Source: CAKRJP01 sp963658085
Lineage (GTDB): Bacteria > Bacillota > Clostridia > Lachnospirales > Lachnospiraceae
DNA: 64,000 bases
Direction: 5' to 3'
NCBI GenBank assembly: GCA_963658085.1
Contig: CAVKOU010000005.1
Coordinates: forward strand, 39,135 to 103,134
Position 1 is the first letter of the stretch; the number at the start of each line of letters is the position of its first letter. Below the pieces are notes generated by a model that did not search any database, was not told where the DNA came from, and worked only from the letters and a program-made list of their open reading frames with translations. A program made the translations under genes and the position numbers. Shown here in pieces: positions 53,143-61,423 of this stretch.

Positions 53143-55140
53143 CTATGACTCATCATGAAGTAGAGTACGAAGTTCAATCAGTTTATCTCGAAGTTCTGCT
53201 GCCGCCTCAAAGTTAAGCTCTGCTGCCGCTTTCTTCATATGCTTCTCTACATCTTTTGCAAGTTTCTCTAATTCTTTTACACTCATAGATTCCGGATCCT
53301 TATCCATCTGCATCTCAGAGGCTGCCACCTTCTTGGAAATGCTAATGAGATCTCTGACGCTCTTCTCGATGGTCTTTGGAGTAATACCATGCACCTCATT
53401 ATAATTCATCTGGATTTCCCGACGCCGATTGGTCTCATCCATCGCTCGTCTCATGGAATCTGTAATCGTATCTGCATACATGATCACATGGCCCTTGGAA
53501 TTTCTCGCCGCCCGTCCGATGGTCTGAATCAGTGATGTCTCGGATCTTAAAAATCCTTCCTTATCTGCATCCAATATGGCCACCAGAGTAATCTCCGGAA
53601 TATCCATGCCTTCCCTTAGAAGGTTGATTCCCACCAAAACATCAAAAACATCCAGTCGCATATCTCGAATGATCTGCGTTCGCTCCAGAGTATCAATATC
53701 CGAATGCAGATACTTCACTCTGATTCCCAACTCTCTCATGTAATCCGTCAAATCCTCTGCCATGCGCTTCGTAAGTGTAGTGATAAGGATCTTATTTTTC
53801 TCGGCAATCTCTTTTTTCACCTCTGCCACCAGATCATCGATCTGTCCCTCCACAGGTCGAACGGAGATCTCCGGATCTAAAAGTCCTGTAGGACGGATCA
53901 CCTGTTCGGTTCGAAGTAGTTCATGCTCTCCCTCATATTTCCCCGGAGTGGCAGATACAAAAAGGATCTGATCAATCTTACTCTCAAACTCATCAAAGCT
54001 CAAAGGTCTGTTATCCAGGGCGGAAGGCAGCCGAAATCCATAATTTACCAAGGTTCTCTTTCTCGCCTGATCTCCATGATACATGCCTCCGATCTGGGGA
54101 ATGGTCATATGAGACTCATCGATCATCATAATAAAATCATCCGGAAAATAATCGATTAGAGTATGGGGCGGCTGTCCCGGTTTTAGTCCCGATAAATGTC
54201 TGGAATAATTCTCAATACCTGAGCAAAATCCCGTCTCCCTCATCATCTCAATATCAAAATTGGTTCGCTCAGAAATTCGCTGAGCCTCCAAAAGCTTTCC
54301 TTCTCCCTTAAAATGTTGAATCTGTTCCTCCAACTCCTTCTCAATATCTCCAATGGCCCGTTCCATATTTTCCTTGGAAACCACATAGTGCGATGCCGGG
54401 AAAATGGCAATATGGTTTAGCTCGTTCTTGACCTCTCCTGTAAGAACATCCACTTCCGTGATCCTGTCAATCTCATCTCCAAAAAATTCCACACGAATGG
54501 CATATTCTTCCGATCCTGCGGGAAAGATTTCTACTACATCTCCCCGGACTCTAAAGGTACTGCGCTTAAAATCCATCTCATTGCGATCATACTGGATATC
54601 AATAAGCTTCCGAATAACTTCCTCTCGATCCTTCTCCATACCAGGTCTTAGGGACAGTACCATATTTTGATAATCTACAGGAGAACCCAAACCGTAAATA
54701 CAGGAAACACTGGCTACAATAATCACATCTCTCCGCTCGGAGAGAGCAGCTGTAGCCGAGTGCCTGAGCTTATCAATCTCATCGTTGATGGCAGAATCTT
54801 TTGCAATATAGGTATCTGAGGATGGCACGTAGGCTTCCGGCTGATAGTAATCATAGTAGGAGACAAAATATTCCACCGCATTCTCCGGAAAGAATTCCTT
54901 AAACTCCCCATACAACTGAGCCGCAAGTGTTTTATTGTGCGCTATGATCAATGTTGGTTTATTTATCTGTGCAATAACATTTGCCATTGTAAAGGTCTTA
55001 CCGGATCCGGTAACGCCAAGTAGTGTCTGGCATTGATTGCCTTCTTTAAATCCAGCCACCAGCTCCGCAATGGCCTGAGGCTGATCCCCGGTTGGTTCAT
55101 ATTCGGAATGTAAGTTGAAAATCTGTTGTGAATCTCCCAC
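53143..55140 (-). CDS. uvrB: Excinuclease ABC subunit B
   Basis: UvrB verifies lesions and positions UvrC. The start is GTG at 55138-55140 with AGGAGGTG about seven bases upstream, giving 665 residues; the open frame runs 69 codons further up but that part crosses the promoter and SOS box. Visible motifs are Walker A LLGVTGSGKTFTMANV, the beta-hairpin YYDYYQPEAYVPSSD, DEXD-type DESHMT, and motif VI region QTIGRAARN, with a C-terminal UVR domain (LEKLAKDVEKHMKKAAAELNFEAA, core). Controlled by a LexA-type site. Confidence 0.97.
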   Translation of the reverse strand: MGDSQQIFNLHSEYEPTGDQPQAIAELVAGFKEGNQCQTLLGVTGSGKTFTMANVIAQINKPTLIIAHNKTLAAQLYGEFKEFFPENAVEYFVSYYDYYQPEAYVPSSDTYIAKDSAINDEIDKLRHSATAALSERRDVIIVASVSCIYGLGSPVDYQNMVLSLRPGMEKDREEVIRKLIDIQYDRNEMDFKRSTFRVRGDVVEIFPAGSEEYAIRVEFFGDEIDRITEVDVLTGEVKNELNHIAIFPASHYVVSKENMERAIGDIEKELEEQIQHFKGEGKLLEAQRISERTNFDIEMMRETGFCSGIENYSRHLSGLKPGQPPHTLIDYFPDDFIMMIDESHMTIPQIGGMYHGDQARKRTLVNYGFRLPSALDNRPLSFDEFESKIDQILFVSATPGKYEGEHELLRTEQVIRPTGLLDPEISVRPVEGQIDDLVAEVKKEIAEKNKILITTLTKRMAEDLTDYMRELGIRVKYLHSDIDTLERTQIIRDMRLDVFDVLVGINLLREGMDIPEITLVAILDADKEGFLRSETSLIQTIGRAARNSKGHVIMYADTITDSMRRAMDETNRRREIQMNYNEVHGITPKTIEKSVRDLISISKKVAASEMQMDKDPESMSVKELEKLAKDVEKHMKKAAAELNFEAAAELRDKLIELRTLLHDES

Positions 55141-55215
55141 GAAAAACACCTCCTGATCACTCCATAAAAATAAGACAAGGGTTAAGCAAGCTTCCTCTCC
55201 GCAAATATAAGGGAT

Positions 55216-55244
55216 ATTATAACACGGATATTTTAAAATGTACA
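55216..55244 (-). promoter_or_regulatory. Promoter of uvrB
   Basis: TGTACA (55239-55244), 17-base spacer, TATAAT (55216-55221) on the minus strand. Confidence 0.75.
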
Positions 55245-55252
55245 CACAATGC

Positions 55253-55264
55253 GAACATTTGTTC
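55253..55264 (-). promoter_or_regulatory. SOS box (LexA operator) of uvrB
   Basis: GAACATTTGTTC is a perfect GAAC-N4-GTTC palindrome, the LexA/DinR operator of Gram-positives. It lies eight bases upstream of the -35, consistent with DNA damage control. Confidence 0.85.
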
Positions 55265-55284
55265 CCGAAATATTCGTAAGGATT

Positions 55285-55339
55285 CCTATATAAAACTAAC
55301 CGGATAATTCTCCTTTTAGGAAAACATCCGGTTAGTTTT
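55285..55339 (-). terminator. Terminator after the SLC13-type permease gene
   Basis: Fourteen-base arms AAAACTAACCGGAT/ATCCGGTTAGTTTT (55292-55305 with 55326-55339), T run on the minus strand. Confidence 0.9.
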
Positions 55340-55361
55340 TTCAGCATTTTATTTTCTTATT

Positions 55362-56636
55362 TTAATAAAACGGAAACATAAGGGGCATCAATATAATGGT
55401 AGCAACGGCCAAAATAAGAGCCAACGGCGTTCCGCATTTTAGATAATCTTTAAAGGTATATCCGCCCGGTTCCATGATCATGATCTGACAAGGTGCTGCC
55501 ATCGGAGTCATGATAGAAATACAGCTTGCTGTGAGCACTCCCACAACTGCCGCTCTTGGGTCCACTCCAATCTTAAGACAAGCCGATGTAACCAAAGGAA
55601 TGAAGATTGTCAAAGTTGCAAGATTAGACATCACCTGTGTTAACAGGAATGGAATCATGAAGAACACTGTCATCATAATATATGGATTTGCAGTATCTCC
55701 AAGAATCTTGATCAACAGATCCGCCACAAGATCTCCAACTCCTGTTACCTTAATGGCATCGGAAAGGGAAAGCACTCCGGCAAATAAAAAGATAGTTGGC
55801 TGATGAATGGAGTTTAATGCTTCTTTTTCTGAGAGGACACCGGACAATACCAAAAGTACCGCTCCGATACATGCAATCAAATACATTTTAATACCGATCA
55901 CATTTTCAAACAGCATCAAAACAATAGTCCCAAGCACAATGATCAGTGCTACTTTTTCTTTTATGGGTGATAATTTTGTTGTCTCCTCTCCACCTTGGAC
56001 ATGATCATTAAATTTACTATTATCAATATCCGGCATTAATTTATGACCGATGAAAACCATATAAGCAATGGCAAGAATCAGAAGAGGGATTCTTGCAACT
56101 GTGAAATCCCATACATGAAGGGCATTTGGTGCGCCTCCCTCCAGCATAATGTCATTCCATGTCATATTGCTGGCGCCCTGACCTAGGAATGTCATGGAAG
56201 TAGCAACATTTGCACAAGCCATGGCCGGAAATAAAAGCTTACTTCTGCTGGTGCCGATATCATTTGCAATTCCTATAAGAAGAGGAATCATAATTGCTGC
56301 TGTTGCTGTGGCATTGGTAATGCAGGCAAGAAGTGCAGATGCCAGACAAGATAGCAAAATCAGCATCCGCGGGTTATCTTTGTAGCGTATTACAAGATTC
56401 TGTGCATGATCGATCAGCTTGGTTTTTGTAAGTCCGGCACCGATCACAAACATTGCCACAAACATAACAACGTTTGTGTTTATGAATCCACTAAAGGCTT
56501 CCGCAGGTGTTCGCACACCCGTAACAATAAGGGCGATCATAATCCCCGAAGAGATCACTGCAATAGGAATTTTTCCCGAAGCAAAGGCAATAATGGTTAT
56601 TAGAAGAATAACTAAAGTAATTTGTAAGGGTGTCAT
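55362..56636 (-). CDS. SLC13/DASS-type anion permease
   Basis: A 424-residue protein with about 11-12 spans and the two halves typical of divalent-anion/sodium symporters. The half-site motifs read ITNATATAAIMIPLL near residue 107 and MSNLATLTIFIPLV near 343, variants of the Ser-Asn-Thr substrate and sodium site. Substrates of the family are di- and tricarboxylates, sulfate or related anions; the substrate here cannot be read from sequence. A LysR gene lies upstream and an inverted repeat sits before its promoter, so it is probably that regulator's target. Confidence 0.85.
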   Translation of the reverse strand: MTPLQITLVILLITIIAFASGKIPIAVISSGIMIALIVTGVRTPAEAFSGFINTNVVMFVAMFVIGAGLTKTKLIDHAQNLVIRYKDNPRMLILLSCLASALLACITNATATAAIMIPLLIGIANDIGTSRSKLLFPAMACANVATSMTFLGQGASNMTWNDIMLEGGAPNALHVWDFTVARIPLLILAIAYMVFIGHKLMPDIDNSKFNDHVQGGEETTKLSPIKEKVALIIVLGTIVLMLFENVIGIKMYLIACIGAVLLVLSGVLSEKEALNSIHQPTIFLFAGVLSLSDAIKVTGVGDLVADLLIKILGDTANPYIMMTVFFMIPFLLTQVMSNLATLTIFIPLVTSACLKIGVDPRAAVVGVLTASCISIMTPMAAPCQIMIMEPGGYTFKDYLKCGTPLALILAVATIILMPLMFPFY

Positions 56637-56689
56637 AAGTTTCTCCTTTGAATGTGTTTTTTTCTTAACAATGACTTAACATTAAACTT

Positions 56690-56718
56690 ATAATATAGTA
56701 GAATCCATCCAAAGTACA
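56690..56718 (-). promoter_or_regulatory. Candidate promoter of the permease gene
   Basis: TGTACT (56713-56718), 17-base spacer, TATTAT (56690-56695). The weak -35 fits an activator-dependent promoter. Confidence 0.5.
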
Positions 56719-56749
56719 TTTCGCTTTTTTTCACAAATCTTTCATCAAA

Positions 56750-56775
56750 TGCAATATTCCCAGAAAAATATTGCA
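56750..56775. promoter_or_regulatory. Probable LysR-type operator upstream of the permease gene
   Basis: Perfect arms TGCAATATT and AATATTGCA with an eight-base spacer, centred about 79 bases before the predicted permease start site. This has the form of a LysR recognition site (T-N11-A class) and sits next to the lysR gene. Confidence 0.6.
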
Positions 56776-56791
56776 ACACCCCAGTGAATCA

Positions 56792-57700
56792 TTATCTGAC
56801 ATATTTACAAATAATTTGATATAAATTCTGAATTTCCTTACGAAATACCGTATCCTTCATGAATACGAGATTCAGTTCCGTATGCACCGGCTCTTCCCCC
56901 ACAGAGAGGGGAATAATGCGATCTGCAAATAAGCTATTAAAGATCATATGATCCAGAGTAATCATCACCGCCTGATTACAGGCAACACAGGCAAGTCCGG
57001 TACGGGTACCACTGATCTGATATGCAATATTCGGGCTCAGCCCATGACCTGCATAAAGTTCGTCCGCCTGCTGCCTAAAGCTAGAACCCGGAAGCAACAT
57101 AACATTTTCTTCTCCGGCACAGTCTTCCAGAGAAATCCAGGGATAGCGAAAACCCTCCCGCTTTACACTTTTTTTGATCAATGAATGATTCTTTTCCACA
57201 GCCATTACCGTTTCGCAGGATTTTACCCTATGATATTCATAAGAAGAATCTCTATGGGCTGTTGTGGAGAAAAACACATCCACCTTCTGTCTATGAAGCA
57301 TATCCTTTAATTCTGTATTGGAATGCTCCTGCAGTACAATCTTCATATCCGGATAAATACTCCGAAATTCAGGAAGAACCTTGTCCAATACTACTGTCGA
57401 AAAAGAAGGCTGCACCCCGATTTGAATAACTTTATTATCGATATTTGCAAAATATTGCATCTGCTGATTTAGTTCCAGATGCAAGCGCTCTATTTCCCGG
57501 CACTTTCGGATATAACACTCTCCTGCCTCCGTAAGTACAAATGATTTTCCCACACGGTGAAAGAGCTGAACATTCAACTCATTTTCTCTGGCCTGCACAA
57601 ATCTGCTTAGGGCTGATGGTGTAACATATAATTTATTGGCCGCCTTTGTAATTCCTCCACAGCGGGCAACCTCCAGGATATATTGTATATTTTTATCCAT
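56792..57700 (-). CDS. LysR family transcriptional regulator
   Basis: A 302-residue LysR-type regulator with the N-terminal winged helix (YILEVARCGGITKAANKLYVTPSALSRFVQ, core AANKLYVTPSALSRFV) and a substrate-binding periplasmic-protein-like effector domain from about residue 90. It lies between the hydroxyproline dehydratase gene and the permease gene, all on one strand; the likely target is the permease. The effector is not predictable. Confidence 0.92.
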   Translation of the reverse strand: MDKNIQYILEVARCGGITKAANKLYVTPSALSRFVQARENELNVQLFHRVGKSFVLTEAGECYIRKCREIERLHLELNQQMQYFANIDNKVIQIGVQPSFSTVVLDKVLPEFRSIYPDMKIVLQEHSNTELKDMLHRQKVDVFFSTTAHRDSSYEYHRVKSCETVMAVEKNHSLIKKSVKREGFRYPWISLEDCAGEENVMLLPGSSFRQQADELYAGHGLSPNIAYQISGTRTGLACVACNQAVMITLDHMIFNSLFADRIIPLSVGEEPVHTELNLVFMKDTVFRKEIQNLYQIICKYVR

Positions 57701-57721
57701 AAAACCACCTTATTTTACAAG

Positions 57722-57750
57722 AAAAGGAAAGACCGCCCCAACGGGCAGCC
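57722..57750 (-). terminator. Terminator after hypD
   Basis: Eight-base stem GGCTGCCC/GGGCGGTC with two G-T pairs and loop GTTG, followed by TTTCCTTTTCTT on the minus strand. Confidence 0.65.
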
Positions 57751-57812
57751 CCTCCTCACCTGCAACTTATATAAAATATCTCTAATCAAATATCTTTTCC
57801 GGATATATCCTC

Positions 57813-60191
57813 TTAGCCGAAAGATTGCTCTGTACGGTTAATAATCTCATCCTGCAATGGCTTACTTAAGTTACGGAAGAAGTCACTGTATCCTGCAACT
57901 CGAACGATCAGATCTCTGTAATCATCCGGATTCTTCTGCGCCTCGATCAATGTCTGCTTATCAATGACATTGAACTGGATATGATGTCCATCCATCGCAA
58001 AGTAACTGCGAATCAGGCTTGACATATTTTCAAGTCCCTTCTCACCTGCTACTACATCCGGTGTAAATTTCTGGTTCAGAAGTGTACCTGCTGTTGCCAG
58101 ATGATCCATCTTAGAGCAAGACTTAATAACCGCTGTCGGTCCATTGGTATCTGCTGATTTCTCCGGAGAAATACCCTCAGATACCGGGATGTGTGCTTTT
58201 CTACCATTGGCGGTTGCACCGATAACATCACCGAAGTATACATGGCAGGTAGTAGGAAGCATATCTACACCGTACTTACCTCCTCTCATGGTCGGACGTC
58301 CTGTAATCAGATCATGATAAAGGTTAAATACATCCTGCATAATATCATCTGCATAATCATCGTCATTACCATATTTCGGAGTTCTGTCATGAACCATACG
58401 GTAAATAGCATCGTATCCTTCAAAGTTATGATCCATTGCTTCAAGAAGCTCTTCCATGGTGAAATTCTTCTTATCAAAGACATTATACTTCACTGCTGTA
58501 ATACAGTCTGTAACGGTTCCGATACCTACACCCTGGATGTAGTTGGTGTTATATCTTGCACCACCAGCATTGTAGTCTTTTGCATTGCTTATACAATCAT
58601 TAGTTACAACAGAAAGACAAGGTGCCGGCATGTTCTCAGCATACAGTTTCTCGATCACGTTGTTACCACGAATCTTAACATCGATAAAATATTTTAACTG
58701 TTTCGTAAATGCATCCCAAACTTCTTCATAGCTCTTAAAATCCTTGGCATAACCTGTCTGTAATCCCAACTGCTTACCTGATATAGTATCATATCCATTG
58801 TAAAGAGTTAACTGGAATACCTTTGGAATATTTAAGTATCCGGTTAAGATGTAAGCCTCATTTCCCCAAGCTCCTGTCTCAACACATCCGGAAGAACCAC
58901 CACGGCGGGCATCCTCCAGGGACTTACCTGCATTGATTAACTCCATAGTCTGTGCTTCTGTATTGTAGAATGCCGGCTGTCCCCAACCTTTTCTGGAAAT
59001 CTCGCAAGCTCTCTTCACGAAACGAGCCGGAGTCTTCTTACTGATGGTTACATTGGAATTTGGCTGAACCAGTTTCATGTCATCCATACAGTCAAGGATC
59101 AGGTAACTTACCTCGTTAACACCGTCTCTTCCATCCGGAGTCACACCACCGGTATTAATATTTGCAAAATCTACATAAGTAGCACTTTCCTTCAAGGTGA
59201 TACCAACCTTAACCGGTGCCGGCTGATTGTAGAATTTTACCCAGAGACACTCTAAGAGCTCTTTCGCCTTTTCATCGTCAAGGATTCCAGCTTCCACATC
59301 TGCTCTGTAGTACTTGATCAAATGCTGATCCAAACGACCCGGGCTAAATGCATCCCAAGGATTCAGCTCTGTAGTTACAGCCAAATGAGTGAACCAATAA
59401 AGCTGAATTGCCTGCCAATAAGTCTCCGGAGCATGGGCCGGTACAACCTCTAAGTTTGCAGCCATCTGCTCTAACTCAGCCTTACGAACAGGATCCGACT
59501 CTTTTTTTGACTCCTCAAGAATCAGGTCATGATATCTTTCACCTAAGACAATAACCGCATCGCAGGCAATATCCATAGCCTTCAACTCTTCCATCTTGTC
59601 ATATGCTTCTGTATCATTCATGAAATCCAGTTCATCCATGGTCTTCTTGATTTTCGCCTTGTAATCAAGATATCCGGTGGTAAATATCTGCTCACCACCA
59701 CAGGTATGTCCCGGACCTCTCTGCTCCATGAACTCTGTAAACATACCGGCAGCATAGCAATCATTCCACTCAGGAGTCATAGCATCTAAAAGCTTTACTC
59801 TCATGTTACGATTCTTCCAGAATGGGATAATCTCCTCTTTCTGAATCTTTCTGTCTTCTTCTGTTGTATGGAAAGATACCAAGTCACGCTCGCTCATGAC
59901 TACCATATCTTCCTCGCTGTGGCAGCAAAGCTCCGGGAATGTCGGAGAAGCCTGTGGATCTTTACCCTTCTCACCAACGATCAATTCCCCTTCTCCTAAA
60001 TAAAGAGTCTTTCTTGAGAAATACTCCTTGAGAACCATGGAACGCATAACAGGAACAGAATACTTGCCATCGTTCTCTTTGTAGAACTCAGTCTCGATTC
60101 TCGCTCTCTCCATATCAATATGGACAGGTGTTGTTACACTGATCTCTCTTAACTTTTGAATTCTTTCATTCATTCCTCTTTTTTCTGCCAT
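57813..60191 (-). CDS. hypD: Glycyl radical trans-4-hydroxy-L-proline dehydratase
   Basis: HypD removes water from trans-4-hydroxy-L-proline to give pyrroline-5-carboxylate, which ProC reduces to proline. The 792-residue protein has the catalytic Cys436 and Glu438 in GCVETG and the glycyl radical Gly767 in RVAGYSD. As I recall them from the C. difficile structure, all key residues are kept with a constant offset of two: Phe154, His162, Asp280, Ser336, Asp341, Phe342, Tyr452 and Thr647. This pattern separates HypD from choline, isethionate and glycerol lyases of the same fold. The start is the ATG following an AGGAGG embedded in the last codons of the activase gene. No proC is in the window. 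Confidence 0.88.
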   Translation of the reverse strand: MAEKRGMNERIQKLREISVTTPVHIDMERARIETEFYKENDGKYSVPVMRSMVLKEYFSRKTLYLGEGELIVGEKGKDPQASPTFPELCCHSEEDMVVMSERDLVSFHTTEEDRKIQKEEIIPFWKNRNMRVKLLDAMTPEWNDCYAAGMFTEFMEQRGPGHTCGGEQIFTTGYLDYKAKIKKTMDELDFMNDTEAYDKMEELKAMDIACDAVIVLGERYHDLILEESKKESDPVRKAELEQMAANLEVVPAHAPETYWQAIQLYWFTHLAVTTELNPWDAFSPGRLDQHLIKYYRADVEAGILDDEKAKELLECLWVKFYNQPAPVKVGITLKESATYVDFANINTGGVTPDGRDGVNEVSYLILDCMDDMKLVQPNSNVTISKKTPARFVKRACEISRKGWGQPAFYNTEAQTMELINAGKSLEDARRGGSSGCVETGAWGNEAYILTGYLNIPKVFQLTLYNGYDTISGKQLGLQTGYAKDFKSYEEVWDAFTKQLKYFIDVKIRGNNVIEKLYAENMPAPCLSVVTNDCISNAKDYNAGGARYNTNYIQGVGIGTVTDCITAVKYNVFDKKNFTMEELLEAMDHNFEGYDAIYRMVHDRTPKYGNDDDYADDIMQDVFNLYHDLITGRPTMRGGKYGVDMLPTTCHVYFGDVIGATANGRKAHIPVSEGISPEKSADTNGPTAVIKSCSKMDHLATAGTLLNQKFTPDVVAGEKGLENMSSLIRSYFAMDGHHIQFNVIDKQTLIEAQKNPDDYRDLIVRVAGYSDFFRNLSKPLQDEIINRTEQSFG

Positions 60192-60195
60192 TGTG

Positions 60196-61104
60196 CTAAC
60201 CTCCTATTTTGGTATTTAAATAACCTGCATCTTTAAAAAGTTTCACAAAACCTTCCATCTCTTCGGTAGAAGGTGCATGTAAGTCACCACCCTGATACTC
60301 CATGCCAAGCTTCGGATACTTACTGCTTCCAGTATTATGATACGTAAGCAAATTTACCTGAGCCGGAGTGATATTGTGCTCCTTCAGGAAACGAATCGTA
60401 TCAAGCATGTTCTGCTCATTGCCGTTGACTTCTTTTACCGTAGGGATCCGAATATAGATTCTTGCTCCCGCCTCTGAAAGTTTTACCAGATTTTCTAAAA
60501 TCAATTCATTGTCAACGCCAATATATTTCTTATGGAGTTTTGGATCCATGACTTTCACATCGTATAAAAATGTATCCACATAAGGCAAAATCTTCTCGAA
60601 CCTCTCGAAAGGAACATAACCACAGGTATCTATGGTCAAACTAATCTCTTCTTTCTTAAGCTCCTTGGCTATGGCCACTATGTACTCCGAGGACATGGTC
60701 ATCACTTCCCCTCCGGAAAGAGTAACACCACCACCGGACTGTTCATAGAACATCCGATCCTTCATAATCTCCTTCACCAGAGCTTTCACCGGATACTCCT
60801 GTCCCACAGTCTCTCTGATTCCCTCCGGACAATATAACTCACACTTGCCACATAAGGTACAAAGCTCGCTGTCTAAAACAGGCTTATTTTCCACCATGGT
60901 AATGGCACCTCGGGGACAGACCTTTGCACAGGCTCCACAGCCTACGCACTTCTCCTTGTCATACTGAAGCTCTCTCTCATATCGTTGAGTCTCCGGATTA
61001 TGACACCATACACACTTCAGGGGACATCCCTTGAAAAAAACAGTGGTTCTGATTCCATCTCCGTCATGGATGGAATACTTCTGGATATTTGTAATAAAAT
61101 CCAT
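60196..61104 (-). CDS. hypE: Glycyl radical enzyme activase (HypE type)
   Basis: A radical-SAM enzyme that installs the glycyl radical on its partner. The 302-residue product has the variant motif CPLKCVWC (Cys27, 31, 34), then an inserted pair of ferredoxin clusters with Cys53, 56, 59, 63 and Cys82, 85, 88, 92, and the glycine-rich SAM segment SGGGVTLSGGEVM near residue 127. The start is the ATG at 61102-61104, seven bases after GGAG. It ends four bases before hypD and is transcribed first, with coupled translation. Confidence 0.92.
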   Translation of the reverse strand: MDFITNIQKYSIHDGDGIRTTVFFKGCPLKCVWCHNPETQRYERELQYDKEKCVGCGACAKVCPRGAITMVENKPVLDSELCTLCGKCELYCPEGIRETVGQEYPVKALVKEIMKDRMFYEQSGGGVTLSGGEVMTMSSEYIVAIAKELKKEEISLTIDTCGYVPFERFEKILPYVDTFLYDVKVMDPKLHKKYIGVDNELILENLVKLSEAGARIYIRIPTVKEVNGNEQNMLDTIRFLKEHNITPAQVNLLTYHNTGSSKYPKLGMEYQGGDLHAPSTEEMEGFVKLFKDAGYLNTKIGG

Positions 61105-61155
61105 ACGCATGCTCCTCTCGGTAGGATAACTATTTTCGTACTTTAGTCTATAAAC

Positions 61156-61184
61156 ATATTAGCAAAGGGGAGTCAGTTTGTCAA
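61156..61184 (-). promoter_or_regulatory. Promoter of hypE-hypD
   Basis: TTGACA (61179-61184), 17-base spacer, TAATAT (61156-61161) on the minus strand: near-consensus. One arm of a large inverted repeat lies in the spacer. Confidence 0.8.
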
Positions 61185-61218
61185 GGCTTTATCAAGCCCT
61201 GGTCTCCGACTCCCCTTT
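61164..61218. promoter_or_regulatory. Long inverted repeat across the hypE promoter
   Basis: Perfect 11-base arms AAAGGGGAGTC (61164-61174) and GACTCCCCTTT (61208-61218), 44 bases centre to centre, with a smaller dyad GGCTT/AAGCC (61185-61198) between. The first arm occupies the promoter spacer, the small dyad abuts the -35. This looks like an operator set. The rest of the 313-base gap 61111-61423 holds GCTACCA/TGGTAGC (61251-61270) and the hydratase terminator. Confidence 0.65.
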
Positions 61219-61341
61219 GAATCAAAACATATTTATTTTTCGCTGTTTCCGCTACCAAGATGATGGTAGCACCATTCCTATCATTTGTAAAGGCTGTAAA
61301 AATACATGCTAGTACAGACCGCAGTCTTTTCTTGTGCTGTG

Positions 61342-61379
61342 AAAAGGGATTCCCGGGAAAAATCTCGGGAATCCCTTTT
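61342..61379 (-). terminator. Terminator after the aconitase-family gene
   Basis: Fourteen-base arms AAAAGGGATTCCCG/CGGGAATCCCTTTT with a ten-base loop. Symmetric, so active on either strand. Confidence 0.93.
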
Positions 61380-61423
61380 CGAGGTTGTCGATTTTAGGTT
61401 ATATGAAGTGTGTACGTCGTCGA

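Noticed and set aside
55141..55347. N-terminal extension of uvrB by 69 codons
   Set aside because: It would translate through the promoter and SOS box. The GTG at 55138-55140 has a near-perfect ribosome binding site and gives the normal family length.
61164..61218. Intrinsic terminator
   Set aside because: The 11-base arms are separated by 33 bases and no T run follows on either strand; one arm lies within a good promoter.
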